Positions 7,129 to 16,170 of a DNA stretch of 64,000 nt are shown here, one piece after another (position 1 is the stretch's first letter; every line of letters begins with the position of its first letter). The notes beneath the pieces are model-generated. The model was given only the letters and a program-made list of their open reading frames with translations, was not told the DNA's origin and ran no database searches. The translations under genes and the position numbers were made by a program. Origin of the DNA: Thioploca ingrica (GTDB lineage: Bacteria; Pseudomonadota; Gammaproteobacteria; Beggiatoales; Beggiatoaceae); contig AP014633.1 of NCBI GenBank assembly GCA_000828835.1, positions 4,650,001-4,714,000 of the forward strand, written 5' to 3'.

Positions 7129-9951
7129 ATGTTACCCTCCAGTCCAATTTTCGCTAGTTTAGTTATTATTGGCTGGTTATTGTTTACTCCTTCAGCATGG
7201 CGGCGTTATGTCGCCTCTATCGATCCCAATTTATCACCGAATTTTGCTTTAGCTCATTTAACTAAACAACATTGGCAACAACCGGCTCTGTGGCGATTAC
7301 TGCTCTTAGGACACGGATTAACTTCCCTTTGGGTCAGCTTGATAGTCATCGGTTGCTTATGGTTATTAGATACGCCTAATGAAGGCATTTTATTAGCGAC
7401 CTGTTATGCCTTACCACTCAGTTTAGTTGGCGGAATATTAGGCAGTCTGATGGTGTCAGTGGCTTTTGGTATTATTACGGGTATGATAGGCGGTATTTTA
7501 CTGAGCCTACCTATTGGTATCGCTGGAGAAATTTTGTTTAGCATGGCTAAAAATCTAGCGATTGCCATCATGCTCATCGTCAATTTCTCTGATTCTTCAG
7601 TAACAACCAGTGAAAACTCCCTAGCATTATTAACGGTATGGTTGGGAATTTTTACGGCGAGTTTAGGTGGCAGTATCATGTACAGCACCACTAAAACCGC
7701 CTATAACCATCCGGCTTATCGCCAAATGGGTAGTATCATGATTGGTGTTGTGGTCAGTAGTGTCGTCGTGTTCTTGATTGTCGGCTTCACGGCATTGGCA
7801 GCGCATAGCGTTACCGTCTTGATAAAAAATGGGATTCTATTTACCCTCGCTTATGATACTTTGATTAATGGCGTGTTTGGGTTATCAATTGCTTTTATCT
7901 GGTTCTTACCCACGTGGCATTGGCAATCCGCCTTATTATTGGGTTTTGCGGCTAGTTTCTTGTTAGGTCTATTTACTTTACTGAAAAATCAATTCTTCGT
8001 GTTCTTGCCACTCCAAATGCCACTCTATGGTTTTCATGGTGGGATTGAAAATGCGTTTCTCTATCTATTATTGTTTGCCTTTCCTTATGTACTGGCTGAA
8101 CGCATTGCTAACCCCTGGGCTGGTATTATTGCGGGAATTTTTGGTAGCGGTGGTGTTTTTATCGCTTTTGCTCTCCTCATTCAAGAGGATACCTTGTGGC
8201 TACTATTACTGCTCATGCTATTAGCTATTTTACTGGGATTAAGTTTTGTATGGTGGCGTCCATTGTTATTCTATCCGTTTCAATCAGCCTGGAATCTATT
8301 ACTTTACCACGCTGAAGAAAAACGCTTAGACACTCAAACGAGTTTATTGTCTTGGCATACCGCTTTTTGGGACGAACACCAACATTTACCCCTGTTTGGG
8401 TTGGAAGCTTACCTGGTTATGGTAACAGAACGTAATCCGCTGGTCGGTAAATTGGCTATAGAATATTTAAGTAATAGTTCCCAAAATTGGGCGGCGCAAG
8501 AAGCACAAATTGAATTAGACGCTAGACGATTACAAAGTTATCATAATGTGACCACGATTAGTCAAGCACATCGTCATTTGGCAGCGGGTGAATTAAGTAG
8601 TCCGGTCAGTGCGTTATTGCGTAGTTTTAGTCGGATTAGTCGTGATGTCGAAGCCGGCTTAGCGCAAGAAAGTTCTTACAATCAACGTCTGGCGTTAGAT
8701 GCGATAGAAGAACGTTTAGATGGTTTACTGAGAGAATTAACACGTTCTTCCGAACCCTATGCCCAACGCTTTTATCCTATTGCTGCCCAATGGCGACAAA
8801 CGGTAGCAGATTATGTTCGTGCTTTGGGGGAAGCGGTAGAAAGTCGGCAAGAAATCAGCAATCCTTACATTATTGGCATTCCCCTGACCGAACATCAAGA
8901 AATCTTTGTGGGGCGCAGTGATATTAGTGCTCGAATTGAACGGTTATTACTCGATATTCGTTGTCCACCGTTATTACTATATGGTCAGCGGCGTACTGGT
9001 AAAACTTCCTTACTTAATAATCTAGGCAAATTATTACCTTGGCAAATTATCCCGCTATTTGTCGATTTACAAGGACCGGCTTCTTTAGCTAAAGATTATG
9101 CCGGTTTTCTCTATAACATCAGTCGCGCCATGCTCACTTCTGCTAAGCGTCATCGAGAATTGCAATTACCACCACTGAGCCGTGAACAATTGAATACCGA
9201 TCCGGTTACCCGTTTTGATGAATGGCTGGATGAAATAGAACAGAATCTCGAGTCGCAACAAACTTTACTACTCACTTTAGATGAATTTAGTGCTCTAGAG
9301 CATATTTTTAATAAAGGTTTTTTAGATGAAGCCTCCGTATTGGGTATGTTTCGTCACCTGATTCAACATCGTCCCCGCATTAAAATTCTTTTATCCGGTT
9401 CTCACACCATAGATGAATTTGAACGTTGGGCCAGTTATTTAATTAATGTTCAAACCGTACATATTAGCTACCTGCAGGTTAAGGAAGCCTTACAACTCAT
9501 CGAACATCCGGTAAAAGATTTTGCCCTGCGTTATGCTCCCAATGCCAGTCAACGAGTAGTAACAATAACACATTGTCATCCGGCTTTAATACAATTGTTA
9601 TGTGCAGAAATTGTCACCCTTAAAAATAAACAAGATATTATTAAACGCCGCTTTGCCCAAGTGACTGATGTTGAAGCAGCGATTCCTGATGCGTTACAAC
9701 ATGGGCGATTTTTCTTTGCTGATATTGCTAATAATCAAGTAACTAAGACCGGTTTAAGCTTATTACGATTTTTAGCTCAACAAGGCGAAGGCGCAACCGT
9801 CAGCCGAGCAGACTTGCTCAAGTATAGCCAACTCGCAGAACCAGAGGGTGAAATCGCTTTAACTCATTTACTCCAACGCGAATTAATAGAACCGGTTGGT
9901 AAGAATAAATATTGTTTTCAAGTAGAATTGATCCGAAGGTGGTTTATTTGA
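7129..9951 (+). CDS. polytopic membrane protein with C-terminal AAA ATPase domain
   Basis: A 940-residue protein. Residues 1 to about 385 contain some nine or ten hydrophobic segments, ending before a soluble helical linker (about 390-585, with ARRLQSYHN and AIEERLDGLLRELTRSS). An ATPase domain follows, introduced by IIGIPLTEHQEIFVGR, which mirrors the entry motif of the preceding gene. Walker A is GQRRTGKTSL (about 618-627), Walker B is LLLTLDEFSAL (about 713-723), and ILLSGSH is sensor-like. A winged-helix-like C-terminal region follows (LLRFLAQQGEG to IRRWFI). It is co-directional with, and 36 bases after, the soluble ATPase gene. It may be a membrane-anchored switch that senses at the membrane and signals to the HTH partner. 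That is an inference. Confidence 0.75.
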   Translation: MLPSSPIFASLVIIGWLLFTPSAWRRYVASIDPNLSPNFALAHLTKQHWQQPALWRLLLLGHGLTSLWVSLIVIGCLWLLDTPNEGILLATCYALPLSLVGGILGSLMVSVAFGIITGMIGGILLSLPIGIAGEILFSMAKNLAIAIMLIVNFSDSSVTTSENSLALLTVWLGIFTASLGGSIMYSTTKTAYNHPAYRQMGSIMIGVVVSSVVVFLIVGFTALAAHSVTVLIKNGILFTLAYDTLINGVFGLSIAFIWFLPTWHWQSALLLGFAASFLLGLFTLLKNQFFVFLPLQMPLYGFHGGIENAFLYLLLFAFPYVLAERIANPWAGIIAGIFGSGGVFIAFALLIQEDTLWLLLLLMLLAILLGLSFVWWRPLLFYPFQSAWNLLLYHAEEKRLDTQTSLLSWHTAFWDEHQHLPLFGLEAYLVMVTERNPLVGKLAIEYLSNSSQNWAAQEAQIELDARRLQSYHNVTTISQAHRHLAAGELSSPVSALLRSFSRISRDVEAGLAQESSYNQRLALDAIEERLDGLLRELTRSSEPYAQRFYPIAAQWRQTVADYVRALGEAVESRQEISNPYIIGIPLTEHQEIFVGRSDISARIERLLLDIRCPPLLLYGQRRTGKTSLLNNLGKLLPWQIIPLFVDLQGPASLAKDYAGFLYNISRAMLTSAKRHRELQLPPLSREQLNTDPVTRFDEWLDEIEQNLESQQTLLLTLDEFSALEHIFNKGFLDEASVLGMFRHLIQHRPRIKILLSGSHTIDEFERWASYLINVQTVHISYLQVKEALQLIEHPVKDFALRYAPNASQRVVTITHCHPALIQLLCAEIVTLKNKQDIIKRRFAQVTDVEAAIPDALQHGRFFFADIANNQVTKTGLSLLRFLAQQGEGATVSRADLLKYSQLAEPEGEIALTHLLQRELIEPVGKNKYCFQVELIRRWFI

Positions 9952-9959
9952 AATAATAT

Positions 9960-10072
9960 CAATTATCAGTTATCAGTTAATAATTACCGGTTATCGACTA
10001 ACATGTCATTTATTAATTAACATTAACCCGTTACCCATTAACTGATAACTGATAACGGATAACTGATAATTG
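9960..10072. repeat. TTATCAGTTA inverted repeat
   Basis: AATTATCAGTTATC at 9961-9974 pairs with GATAACTGATAATT at 10059-10072. In between, TAACTGATAACTGATAA occurs again. The same unit, TAACTGATAACTGATG, is at 22039-22054 across the end of the transglycosylase gene. It forms a long hairpin in front of the desaturase. Confidence 0.6.
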
Positions 10073-10087
10073 AAAATGAGGATAATT

Positions 10088-11263
10088 ATGTTAAATGGTT
10101 TATTAGAATTACCCGTTTGGGGTGTTGTGGTTGTTACTTTGATCATGACCCATATCACCATTGCGTCGGTGACTATTTTTTTACATCGTCATCAAGCACA
10201 TCGTGCTTTGGAATTACACCCTATAACGAGTCACTTTTTTCGTTTCTGGATTTGGTTAACAACCAGCACCATTACCAAAGAATGGGTAGCCGTTCACCGT
10301 AAACATCACGCTAATTGTGAAACCCCCAATGATCCCCATAGCCCGCAAATTTTCGGCATTAAAAAAGTCTTATGGCAAGGTGCTGAACTTTATGCTCAGG
10401 CGGCTCATCAACCAGAAATCCTGGCTAAATACGGACATGGTACTCCCAACGATTGGTTAGAACAAAAGGTGTATACCGGTCATGCTTGGTTAGGTATAAC
10501 CATTATGGCGGTTATCGATTTATTATTATTTGGTGTACTTGGTATTACGGTTTGGGCCGTGCAAATGATGTGGATTCCGATTTTTGCGGCCGGTTTTATT
10601 AACGGGTTGGGACATTGGTGGGGATACCGCAATTATGAATGTGCCGATGCTTCTAAGAATATTGTACCTTGGGGTATTTTCATTGGTGGTGAAGAGTTAC
10701 ACAATAACCATCATACCTTTGCTAGTTCCGCTAAATTGTCTTCTCAGTGGTGGGAAATCGATATCGGTTGGTTGTACATTCGCTTATTACAATTAATCGG
10801 TTTAGTTAAGGTAAAGAAAGTCGCTACTCATCCACGCCTACATCAAGAAAAAAACTGGATCGATCGAGATACGGTAAAAGCCATTCTCCATTACCGGTTT
10901 CAAGTGATGGCACACTATGCTAAAGAAGTATTAGTTAAAGTATATAAAGAAGAATTACGCCACACTCAAGGTACCTCTCGACAATTACTCAAGCGAGTAC
11001 GCGCTTTGCTAATACGAGAAGAATCACTTCTGAATGAACAAGATAAGATTAATCTGGTGACCATACTAGAACAAAATCAAACTTTACAAACCGTCTATCA
11101 CTACCGCATGCGCTTACAAGCATTATGGCAACAAACGGCTGTGAACCAAGAATACCTCTTACAATCCCTACAAGAATGGTGTAAACAAGCCGAAGCAACT
11201 GGAATTAAAGCATTACAAGAATTTGCTTTAACCTTGCGCCACTACACCATGCAGCCGGTTTAA
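10088..11263 (+). CDS. desA: acyl-CoA (delta-9-type) fatty acid desaturase
   Basis: Membrane-bound di-iron desaturase that introduces a double bond into acyl chains and so adjusts membrane fluidity. The 391-residue product has the three histidine boxes: HRHQAH (about 33-38), HRKHH (70-74) and HNNHH (about 204-208). It also has hydrophobic segments between them (VVVVTLIMTHITIASVTIFL; GITIMAVIDLLLFGVLGITVWAV). The last 100 residues, about KAILHYRFQVMAHYAKEV and LQEWCKQAEATGIKALQEF, are the helical tail known from gammaproteobacterial DesA-type enzymes. I use the ATG at 10088, which has GAGGATAATT directly before it. An upstream ATG at 10076 is possible. The gene stands alone. Confidence 0.88.
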   Translation: MLNGLLELPVWGVVVVTLIMTHITIASVTIFLHRHQAHRALELHPITSHFFRFWIWLTTSTITKEWVAVHRKHHANCETPNDPHSPQIFGIKKVLWQGAELYAQAAHQPEILAKYGHGTPNDWLEQKVYTGHAWLGITIMAVIDLLLFGVLGITVWAVQMMWIPIFAAGFINGLGHWWGYRNYECADASKNIVPWGIFIGGEELHNNHHTFASSAKLSSQWWEIDIGWLYIRLLQLIGLVKVKKVATHPRLHQEKNWIDRDTVKAILHYRFQVMAHYAKEVLVKVYKEELRHTQGTSRQLLKRVRALLIREESLLNEQDKINLVTILEQNQTLQTVYHYRMRLQALWQQTAVNQEYLLQSLQEWCKQAEATGIKALQEFALTLRHYTMQPV

Positions 11264-11322
11264 TGAGATTCTGGGTAGTAGAACTTTAAAGACAGAGATT
11301 AACAAATCTGACGAGTCAAATT

Positions 11323-11823
11323 TTAATTTAACAATTTGGCTCGACAAAAAGGAGGCTCCAGTTGTGCTGTAAAGGTGTATTCTGAATATTCCAAATACAC
11401 GATACCACCACGACATGCCCCATTAGCGCGAAAAATAATCGGTTGTTCAGTACGGATTTGCCAACCGGCAGGAAGTTCAAGGGGAGGATTAAGGGTATCA
11501 TTGGATTTATTATTATCAGACTTAGTGTCTGCGGATTTATTATTATCAGACTTAGTGTCTGCTTGAGGTGGATAGTGTGTTAAAGTAAAATCAATACGTT
11601 GTTGAAAAGCAAGGTAATTTAAACTGCTGAGTTGGGTTAATACTTCATCCCGTTCTAAAGACATTTGCCAACTTTCATACATTTTAGTCAACCGTGGTAC
11701 AACTAATCCCGCTAATAGACTGAATATCAGCAACACTACGAGGAGTTCTATTAACGTAAAGCCTTTTAAAATGGGGTAAAATGGTTTTAAAGAATTAAAA
11801 GTAATTTGCGTAGTACACAACAT
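11323..11823 (-). CDS. type II secretion/type IV pilus-like pseudopilin (GspH-like)
   Basis: A 166-residue prepilin-like protein. The 20-residue leader is followed by G-FTLIELLVVLLIFSLLAGLVVPRL, with the Glu at +5. The body resembles minor pseudopilins GspH/FimT in size. Inside it is a 30-bp tandem repeat (11503-11532 and 11533-11562), which gives two copies of ADTKSDNNKS in a surface loop. The end, GACRGGIVYLEYSEYTFTAQLE, also fits FimT/GspH (GxxxG). No other pilus or secretion genes are adjacent, so it is an orphan here. The gene ends about 60 bases from the desaturase, on the other strand. Confidence 0.75.
   Translation of the reverse strand: MLCTTQITFNSLKPFYPILKGFTLIELLVVLLIFSLLAGLVVPRLTKMYESWQMSLERDEVLTQLSSLNYLAFQQRIDFTLTHYPPQADTKSDNNKSADTKSDNNKSNDTLNPPLELPAGWQIRTEQPIIFRANGACRGGIVYLEYSEYTFTAQLEPPFCRAKLLN
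11503..11562. repeat. 30-bp tandem repeat inside the pseudopilin gene
   Basis: Two copies of a 30-bp unit starting GGATTTATTATTATCAGACT lie head to tail (11503-11532, 11533-11562) and are identical by eye. Because 30 is a multiple of three, the frame is kept and two copies of ADTKSDNNKS are coded. Confidence 0.8.
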
Positions 11824-11868
11824 TAACGCACATCTTTTTTACAACCGACACTTTTAGCTTAAATAGGG

Positions 11869-11939
11869 CTGGGGGACCAGGATTCGAACCTGGGTTGATG
11901 GAGTCAGAGTCCACTGTCCTACCGCTAGACGATCCCCCA
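11869..11939 (-). tRNA. tRNA-Gln (anticodon CTG)
   Basis: Read on the minus strand, it begins TGGGGGATCGTCTAGCGGTA. Acceptor arm TGGGGGA pairs with TCCCCCA at the other end. The anticodon loop is CTCTGAC with anticodon CTG in its centre, and the T-arm contains GGTTCGAATCC. The discriminator is G and the CCA end is not encoded. It lies between the pseudopilin and the rplM-rpsI operon on the same strand. Confidence 0.9.
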
Positions 11940-11991
11940 AGTAGTTACACCCCGTTATCGGCAAATCCAAGGTGATTCCTGGTTGAGACCC

Positions 11992-12381
11992 TTACCGTTT
12001 CGAGTATTGCGGACGTTTACGTGCTTTATGTAAACCCACCTTTTTCCGTTCCACTTCCCGCGCATCCCGCGTCAAGAAACCCGCTTGACGCAAAGCGGCC
12101 CGAAAACTTTCATCATAAGCCACTAAGGCCCGAGCTAAGCCATGCCGAATCGCCCCGGCTTGACCGGTGTTCCCACCCCCACTGACGGTGGCATAAATAT
12201 TAAAGGTCTCTTCTCTGTCAACCACTTGTAGCGGTTGGCGCACGACCATCCGTGCGGTTTCCCGACCAAAGTATTCTTCCAGGGGGAGACCGTTGACCGT
12301 GACTTGACCTTCTCCCGGGCGGAGAAAGACCCGCGCGGAAGCACTTTTACGTCGTCCCGTTGCGTAATGTTGTTCTGCCAT
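11992..12381 (-). CDS. rpsI: 30S ribosomal protein S9
   Basis: Ribosomal small-subunit protein near the P-site; its C-terminal tail contacts tRNA. The 129-residue product has the standard opening [20 protein letters not shown], the internal [19 protein letters not shown], and the basic tail ending [18 protein letters not shown]. It is second in the conserved rplM-rpsI operon, 7 bases after rplM. Nothing unusual. Confidence 0.97.
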   Translation of the reverse strand: MAEQHYATGRRKSASARVFLRPGEGQVTVNGLPLEEYFGRETARMVVRQPLQVVDREETFNIYATVSGGGNTGQAGAIRHGLARALVAYDESFRAALRQAGFLTRDAREVERKKVGLHKARKRPQYSKR

Positions 12382-12388
12382 AAGAATC

Positions 12389-12823
12389 TTAGTGTGTTAA
12401 ACTCCAGGAGAGTGGTTGTTGAGCTAAATGGTTATGTTGGGAGCCCGCATAGACTTTCAGTTTCCGAAACATAGCCCGACCTAAGGGGCCTTTGGGTAAC
12501 ATCCCTTTCACCGCGATCTGCAGGATTCGTTCCGGGGCTTTCTCCAGCAGTTTATCAAAGGGAATCGCTTTAATTCCACCCGGATATCCACTATGGTGAT
12601 AATACACTTTAGCGGTGCGTTTGCGCCCGGTTACCCGCAGCTTGTCCGCATTGATGACCACGATGTAATCTCCAGTGTCCACGTGGGGGGTATATTCCGC
12701 TTTATGTTTGCCCCGCAAGCGTTTCGCAATTTCACTCGCCAGTCGACCTAACACTAGATTATCGGCATCAATTACATACCAGTCTCGCTTAACCGTTAAC
12801 GGTCTGGCGCTAAAGGTTTTCAT
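12389..12823 (-). CDS. rplM: 50S ribosomal protein L13
   Basis: Early-assembly large-subunit protein. The 144-residue product starts [19 protein letters not shown] and carries the family segments [31 protein letters not shown] and [21 protein letters not shown] use the ATG at 12823, with GGGAG upstream, rather than one 25 codons earlier, because family members begin at MKTF. It is the first gene of the rplM-rpsI operon. Confidence 0.96.
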   Translation of the reverse strand: MKTFSARPLTVKRDWYVIDADNLVLGRLASEIAKRLRGKHKAEYTPHVDTGDYIVVINADKLRVTGRKRTAKVYYHHSGYPGGIKAIPFDKLLEKAPERILQIAVKGMLPKGPLGRAMFRKLKVYAGSQHNHLAQQPLSWSLTH

Positions 12824-13133
12824 CAATTCAATTCTCCCAACTATTCGGTAGTGATTAACAAAACAAATTATACTACGGATTCGCTCATTATCTGTCAAGG
12901 TTAATTTAATACTGGCATAGAACCATCGCGCTATGCCAAAGTATTTTTAAATAATGTGACATGCCCCCGAATCGACTTTATGGGTTCATCATTTCCTCAC
13001 AGTTAATCTGTTGGGAAAAAACACCGTACAATCCGGTTTCTTCTCGCGGGATTTTGCTATTTTACCTGGTTCTATTAATCGGTTATCGGTTAAAATAAAA
13101 CAGTGTACTTAGCATAACTCATTTATAAATTTA
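12824..13133. other. intergenic, divergent, nothing specific recognised
   Basis: About 310 bases between rplM (minus) and the EEP gene (plus). They should contain the promoter of the ribosomal operon. The GGTTCTATTAATCGGTTATCGG stretch (about 13069-13090) contains the TTATC-type repeat vocabulary. No RNA structure or defined promoter is called. Confidence 0.35.
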
Positions 13134-14243
13134 ATGATTAAAACTTTTCGCTTTGCTACTTTCAATACGAGTTTGACTCGTCCTCAAAGAGGCGCATTAA
13201 TAAACGATTTATCAACTCCTCATCATCTCCAAGCTAAAAATGTAGCAGAAATTATTCAGCGAGTAAATCCGGACGTGCTAGTTCTCCAAGAGTTGGATTA
13301 CGACGGAACGAGAACCGCTTTACAGTTATTTCAAGCGCACTATTTAGGCAGGAGTCAAAATGGGGCAACTCCGCTTTATTTTCCATATCGTTATGCAGTT
13401 CCAACTAATACTGGAATTCCTTCAAGAATGGATCTGGATAAAGATGGTCGGATTGATAGTCCTGGTGATGCGTTGGGATTTGGGTTTCATCCTGGGCAAT
13501 ATGCGTTTGCGGTGTTGGCTAAATATCCGCTGCGCTGGAAACAGGTTCGTACTTTCCAAAAATTTTTATGGAAAGATATGCCACAGGCTAAATTACCGAT
13601 TAATCCCCTCACCGGTGAACCGTGGTATTCTGCTGAACAATTGAATATTTTGCGGTTGTCATCTAAAAATCATGTGGATGTGCCAATTGCGTTGCCAGGA
13701 GGAATTATTCACGTGTTAGCAGCCCATCCGGTACCGCCGGTTTTTGATGGTCAAGAACAACGTAATAAGTCACGTAATTTTGATGAGATTCGACTCTGGG
13801 CAGATTATATCACGCCTAACCAAGCTCATTATCTTTATGATGATAAAGGACAAGTGGGTGGTTTAAAAGCGAAGTATTTTGTCATTATGGGGGATATGAA
13901 TGCCGATCCACTTGATGGCGAGAGCATCAATCAAGCGATTAATCAACTGTTACATCATCCGCGTATTCAAACACAGCCGATTCTAAGCAGCTTGGGTGGG
14001 AAAGAATGGGCACAATTAAATCCAGAAAATTATCAAAATCACCGTGGTGATCCCGCTTATCACACCGCTAGTTGGGGACTGCGAGTAGATTATGTGTTAC
14101 CAGCAAGTAGTTTAAAAGTACACGCCAGTGGTATTTTTTGGCCAACGACTTCAGATCCACTGCATTACTTAGTAGCCAAACTGGGTAGCGTAGAAGCGAG
14201 TTCTGATCATCGCTTGGTTTGGGTTGATCTCGCTTTACCCTAA
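13134..14243 (+). CDS. endonuclease/exonuclease/phosphatase (EEP) family protein
   Basis: A 369-residue metal-dependent phosphohydrolase of the EEP superfamily (DNase I/exonuclease III/inositol phosphatase fold). Visible motifs are ATFNTSL at residues 8-14 (the FN), VLVLQELD (about 48-55, catalytic Glu53), FVIMGDMNADPL (about 249-260) and SSDHRLVWVDL at the C-terminus. There is no signal peptide. The spacing with a long insert between motifs 2 and 3 is typical of secreted or stand-alone members of the family. The substrate cannot be told from sequence. A PD-(D/E)XK gene is next to it on the other strand. Confidence 0.82.
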   Translation: MIKTFRFATFNTSLTRPQRGALINDLSTPHHLQAKNVAEIIQRVNPDVLVLQELDYDGTRTALQLFQAHYLGRSQNGATPLYFPYRYAVPTNTGIPSRMDLDKDGRIDSPGDALGFGFHPGQYAFAVLAKYPLRWKQVRTFQKFLWKDMPQAKLPINPLTGEPWYSAEQLNILRLSSKNHVDVPIALPGGIIHVLAAHPVPPVFDGQEQRNKSRNFDEIRLWADYITPNQAHYLYDDKGQVGGLKAKYFVIMGDMNADPLDGESINQAINQLLHHPRIQTQPILSSLGGKEWAQLNPENYQNHRGDPAYHTASWGLRVDYVLPASSLKVHASGIFWPTTSDPLHYLVAKLGSVEASSDHRLVWVDLALP

Positions 14244-14276
14244 ATCAAGTTATGTCGGTCAGCAATCCTGGGTTGA

Positions 14277-15182
14277 TTACAATTCCTTCACCTCCATTGA
14301 GTCACTATAAACCTCAATCCCCAGCTTTTTGGCGACTGGCTCAGCTTTCGCCTCAACCATGGGTGAAATGACTAATATTCGATTAGCTTGACGTTGATGG
14401 TGCTTTTCATAAAAGCGAACTTTTCGTTCAAAAGTGTACATATCTGAACGACTTATGGAAGACTTAATCTCACAAATTATCAAGAGCCCATTTTTAATAA
14501 TCACATCCAACTCAATTTGGTCAGGTCGGCCAAACACCACGCCTTCATCATCATAATCCGTGATATTAAGCACTTGGACATCAAAACTCTTTTCTAAAAT
14601 ACCGACTAAGGCATTGCGAAAGGAACTTTCTGATTTGATTCCCCAACGAGCACCGAGGGCAGTAATACTACGGTCATGTTTCTTAGCAATGGCCATGATA
14701 GCCTCGTGCATCCGGTCGAATTCACGTTTGGCATCTTCCCATTTGCAATTTTGTTCATCCCATTTGAGGTTTTGTTCTTGGGTATATTCCTCCCACTTGC
14801 GATTTTGTTCATTCCACTTGCAATTTTGTTCATCCCATTTGCGGTTTTGTTCTTGGTTATATTCCTCCCATTTGCGATTTTGTTCATCCCACTTGCAATT
14901 TTGTTCATCCCATTTGCGGTTTTGTTCTTGGGTATATTCCTCCCATTTGCGGTTTTGTTCTTGAGTATATTCTTGCCACTTGCGGCTTTGTTCTTCTCTA
15001 TCCCGTCTTAATTCTCCTAAAAGTTGGTAAAAGCGGTCATCGGTTTCTTTACGTTCCGCGAAATTTTGCCGAGCCAAGTCTAAAACTAATCCTTGAATTT
15101 GCGGGTTTTGCCGCATGAGCGTTGGTAATCTCTGCAAAATCAGTTGATCAAATTGTTCAGAATCAATGGTAAGTTGGGTCAT
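14277..15182 (-). CDS. coiled-coil PD-(D/E)XK nuclease-like protein (DUF3782-type)
   Basis: A 301-residue protein. Residues about 60-150 are a Gln/Lys/Trp-rich array in which units such as EEYTQEQNRKWDEQN and CKWDEQNRKW alternate, a likely coiled coil. Residues about 155-301 form a nuclease-like domain with ARWGIKSESSFRNAL, QIELDVIIKNG (Asp) and LLIICEIKSSISR (E-x-K), giving a D...E-x-K triad. This layout (coil + nuclease) is typical of the DUF3782 group, which is abundant in large sulfur bacteria and cyanobacteria. The coil array has nearly perfect tandem DNA repeats (14735-14975), so its length probably varies between strains. Confidence 0.78.
   Translation of the reverse strand: MTQLTIDSEQFDQLILQRLPTLMRQNPQIQGLVLDLARQNFAERKETDDRFYQLLGELRRDREEQSRKWQEYTQEQNRKWEEYTQEQNRKWDEQNCKWDEQNRKWEEYNQEQNRKWDEQNCKWNEQNRKWEEYTQEQNLKWDEQNCKWEDAKREFDRMHEAIMAIAKKHDRSITALGARWGIKSESSFRNALVGILEKSFDVQVLNITDYDDEGVVFGRPDQIELDVIIKNGLLIICEIKSSISRSDMYTFERKVRFYEKHHQRQANRILVISPMVEAKAEPVAKKLGIEVYSDSMEVKEL
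14735..14975. repeat. tandem repeats coding the coil of the nuclease-like protein
   Basis: About eleven alternating 21- to 30-base units on the minus strand, such as GAGGAATATACCCAAGAAC and AAATGGGATGAACAAAATTG, code the EEYTQEQNRKW and WDEQNCKW steps. The repeated copies differ at few bases, so they are probably recent tandem expansions. Confidence 0.6.
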
Positions 15183-15658
15183 CTCGGTATTCCTATAAGG
15201 TAAATAAAGTGGTGGTTAGCGTTCCAATTAATCCATTGAAAATGCCCAACCAAGCGTACACTACCTAGCTTGAGTTCTTGCTTTATTGACTATTTCTTTC
15301 CGGATTAAGAAGTTAAACTCACAACCATTTTACTTGTTTTCCACTGACATACAGATTATTTTTGACAAATTTTTTATCAAAAGTCAAGAATATAGGATTA
15401 TCGAGACTTTTTGAGAGAGGTAGCGCAGCGGCAAAATCTAGTACCGTAGGTTGGGTTAGCGTAGCGTAACCCAACCATTCATCAACGTTATGGTTGTGTT
15501 ACGGCGCAAAAACACCTACCTAACCTACCTCGCTACGCTGGCTGATTTTTCCGTTGGTGGGTTACCTGTAAAACGAACGAAGGTCGGCAAGGGATTGCCG
15601 ACCGACGCTTTTCTAAATTTTTAACTAATGTCGGCAAAGAATTGCCAACCAACGCGGG
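15183..15658. repeat. gene-free stretch with dispersed repeats
   Basis: No gene is supported here. There is a GTAGGTTGGGTTAGCGTAG repeat (15441-15513) with a second copy at 16586-16657, and two 20-bp palindromes, GTCGGCAAGGGATTGCCGAC (15583-15602) and GTCGGCAAAGAATTGCCAAC (15630-15649), 27 bases apart. Confidence 0.6.
15441..15513. repeat. about 72-bp GTAGGTTGGGTTAG repeat, copy 1
   Basis: Contains GGTTGGGTTA...TAACCCAACC as an internal palindrome, then AACGTTATGGTTGTGTTACG and GGCGCAAAAAC. The same order of blocks is at 16586-16657, with about 85 per cent identity by eye. Confidence 0.65.
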
Positions 15659-16009
15659 CTACATACAACATGTCATTCGGATTGATTGGACGGTCGGTGG
15701 AATAGTAGGCCCTACATTACTGCCTGAATTCACACATTCACCCCAAATACCTATTCTTCCCCAGTTATCTACTACAAGAGTGAAACTAGCTCCTAGCGGT
15801 ACTACCGATGGAGGGCTTCCGTCTTTATTACACTTTACTTCAGCACTGATAGGGGATTGATTCACTGCGTTACAATAACAAGCGTAAGTACTGCTACAGG
15901 TTTGTATGTAAGATCCCTTTACACAAGATACTTGCCCGGCTGCTTCCACTCCGACAGCGGCTAGCACACCAATTATTCCAACTACCTTTACCCAAAATTT
16001 AATATCCAT
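15659..16009 (-). CDS. small secreted cysteine-rich protein of unknown function
   Basis: A 116-residue product. MDIKFWVKVVGIIGVLAAVGVEAAG is a signal peptide with likely cleavage near residue 24. The mature part has many Cys (VSCVKG, IQTCSS, YACYCN, VKCNKDG, GECVNS, MTCCM), arranged as if disulfide-linked, plus a beta-rich middle (SFTLVVDNWGRIGIWGE). No family is recognised. It lies between repeats, away from any obvious partner. The size and cysteine pattern could suit a small extracellular adhesin or effector, but this is a guess. Confidence 0.6.
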   Translation of the reverse strand: MDIKFWVKVVGIIGVLAAVGVEAAGQVSCVKGSYIQTCSSTYACYCNAVNQSPISAEVKCNKDGSPPSVVPLGASFTLVVDNWGRIGIWGECVNSGSNVGPTIPPTVQSIRMTCCM

Positions 16010-16170
16010 AATTTCTTACTCCCTAATTAAAGTAAAGACACATAACAATATTTCAATGTACCCGCAAAAAACATTGCACTTTCTTTCAAAAGCTTTGATA
16101 GAATATAAAGTTCATTTATAACAATCCACTCACCCCTAGTTTCTATTTGACCTACTATCAGGGTGTTTTT

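Noticed and set aside
14676..15011. Plus-strand hydrophobic open frame over the coil repeats
   Set aside because: Mirror of the Gln/Lys-rich coil on the opposite strand; its hydrophobic look comes from the complement of AAA/CAA codons.
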